Positions 62,958-64,000 of a stretch of 64,000 nt of DNA are shown piece by piece; position 1 is the stretch's first letter; each line of letters opens with the position of its first letter. A program made the translations under genes and the position numbers. The DNA is from Lodderomyces elongisporus (Eukaryota; Ascomycota; Pichiomycetes; Serinales; Debaryomycetaceae): contig NC_083673.1 of the NCBI RefSeq assembly GCF_030384665.1, positions 1,249,501 through 1,313,500 of the forward strand, in the 5' to 3' direction. The notes beneath the pieces are model-generated. The model made no database searches. It was given only the letters and a program-made list of their open reading frames with translations, and was not told where the DNA came from.

Positions 62958-63728
62958 TTTTTTCACCTTGCCAATATAACTTTAGTAGTACAATAAATAT
63001 AACTTGCAAGTCATGCTTGTTTCTTTCCCAATTTTAATTATTCCTGAGTTTGTTTATAATGGCAGAGGTAAGAGATAAGAAGTGTTTGCTTGTAGGTGAG
63101 AGAAAGAAGACTTAGAGGTGTGAAGTTGTGCAATGTCTGCAGTGAAATAATCCGATGGCTTTTTTGCCAGCCTTTTGTTGTTGGTTATTTCCACTCTAAC
63201 CCTAACCCCACACACTATTAAATCTTTTTTTTTTTTTTTTTTCCTTCTATATTCCACATATACAAATTTATTTATTGAACCAATGTTGTTTTGCTTTTTA
63301 TTTATTTATTTTATATTTATTTATTTATTTATTCTGTGACTCTGTGTAACTTCTTCTCGTTTGGGGAATTGGCGAAGTGGGGAGGGGAAGTGAGAGAGAG
63401 AGAAAAAGAAAGTGTGCAGTACAAAAAATGGCGATAGAGAAGTAAGAAGAAGGGAGGAGGGAGGAGGAGGAGGAGGAGGAGGAAAAGGCGTGGACGGAGG
63501 ATCCTCCACCATCGTAAGTGACTACTACGGAGTATTACATAATCAGTCACTTGCGCTCAACAAGTAACCGACAGTATTTAATCTTCCCATCCACTTGTTG
63601 CTGGAGGGAGAAGGAAAAAGAGAGGGGCGGGGAGTGAAGAGTGGGGAGTGGGGAGGCTAGGTTTAGTAAGGAGGTTTAAATTGATTATTATATCCACCAA
63701 TTTATATTTTCACCTATTACACTTTTTC

Positions 63729-63736
63729 TATATAAA
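63729..63736 (+). promoter_or_regulatory. canonical TATA box near the right edge
   Basis: TATATAAA matches TATAWAAR and is followed by T/C-rich DNA and an A/T leader-like stretch without a long frame, as expected upstream of a plus-strand gene starting after 64000. Confidence 0.45.
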
Positions 63737-64000
63737 AAGAACTTGTGTTTTACACATTTTTCAATTCTCTTTTCTAGTTCTACTTTTTTTTTTTGTTTTT
63801 TTTTAACCCTGTTATACAATATTCACAATATTTCATCAAACTCTGGAAGAGGTCTTGTAAAAGGTTACGGCTGTTTGCAATTTGTCAATATCTAAGATTC
63901 AATTCCTCCAATTTAGAAATTAGTTAGCACTGCATATCCACGCAACTCAACATATTCCCTTCTTAACTTAACCTGCCCACCTGTCTTCCACTTCTTCTTT

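Larger units (their letters stand above)
62110..64000. other. 1.9-kb gene-free right end with low-complexity arrays
   Basis: No gene is supported. The region has A-tracts (62180-62194), a run of 19 C's (62270-62288), ATTTTT and AATTT arrays, TTAA-rich blocks (62372-62400), ATTT repeats (63296-63330), a run of GGA units (63455-63482), and a TATA box at 63729-63736 followed by pyrimidine-rich DNA. It is probably the PWP2 3' flank plus the promoter of a plus-strand gene beyond the window. Confidence 0.55.

Noticed and set aside
1..64000. tRNA, rRNA, transposon, CRISPR array or centromere-like inverted repeats
   Set aside because: I scanned by eye for T-arm motifs, long repeats, transposase or reverse-transcriptase motifs and large inverted repeats and saw none. 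A tRNAscan, Infernal and self-alignment run would be decisive.

Overview
This window is nuclear DNA from an ascomycete yeast. It is AT-rich, with long homopolymer and microsatellite tracts, no bacterial signals, and yeast-type leaders and introns (GTATGT donor, TACTAAC branch site). Several CTG codons make sense only as serine. One replaces the serine of a conserved segment of the Mcd4/PIG-N family (residue 30), and eleven lie in a 20-codon run inside a disordered region of a J-domain protein. This points to the CTG-Ser clade (Candida/Lodderomyces relatives). The low-complexity tracts and long spacers would fit a Lodderomyces or C. parapsilosis-like genome, but that narrower placement is inference.

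I support 24 protein-coding genes, two of them spliced. From left to right they are: a 5' part of a Sir2-family deacetylase (HST1-like, -); neutral trehalase NTH1 (-); a 3.3-kb spacer; malate dehydrogenase (+); an unrecognised 174-residue protein (-); exportin CRM1 (+); mitoribosomal MRPL9 and MRPL6 (-); IMP3 (+); a large J-domain protein (+); MCD4 (+); TRP3 (+); a Vid30/Gid1-like SPRY-LisH-CTLH protein (-); BUD32 (+); RFA3 (+); DOA1 (-); ADE12 (-); spliced IDH1 (-); FMC1 (+); a STYX-like pseudophosphatase (-); FUN14 (+); RPA190 (-); a spliced tricalbin (-); MPP6 (-); and PWP2 (+). The last 1.9 kb has no gene but carries a TATA box that points out of the window.

Most genes are housekeeping. 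Ribosome production is strongly represented: IMP3 and PWP2 (small-subunit processome), RPA190 (RNA polymerase I), MPP6 (nuclear exosome), and MRPL9 and MRPL6 (mitochondrial large subunit). Mitochondrial or central metabolism includes IDH1, FMC1, FUN14 and MDH. Others act in tryptophan and AMP synthesis, the GPI pathway, tRNA modification, ubiquitin handling, nuclear export and ER-plasma membrane contact. Genes alternate between convergent and divergent pairs without operons.

The most notable points are the CTG-reassignment evidence, a pseudophosphatase with its catalytic Cys and Arg replaced, two introns that some gene callers would miss, a perfect Gcn4 site upstream of TRP3, a Crm1 with Thr at the leptomycin-sensitivity position, and two strong intergenic hairpins. 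I saw no tRNA, rRNA, transposon or CRISPR array, and no clearly new multi-gene system.
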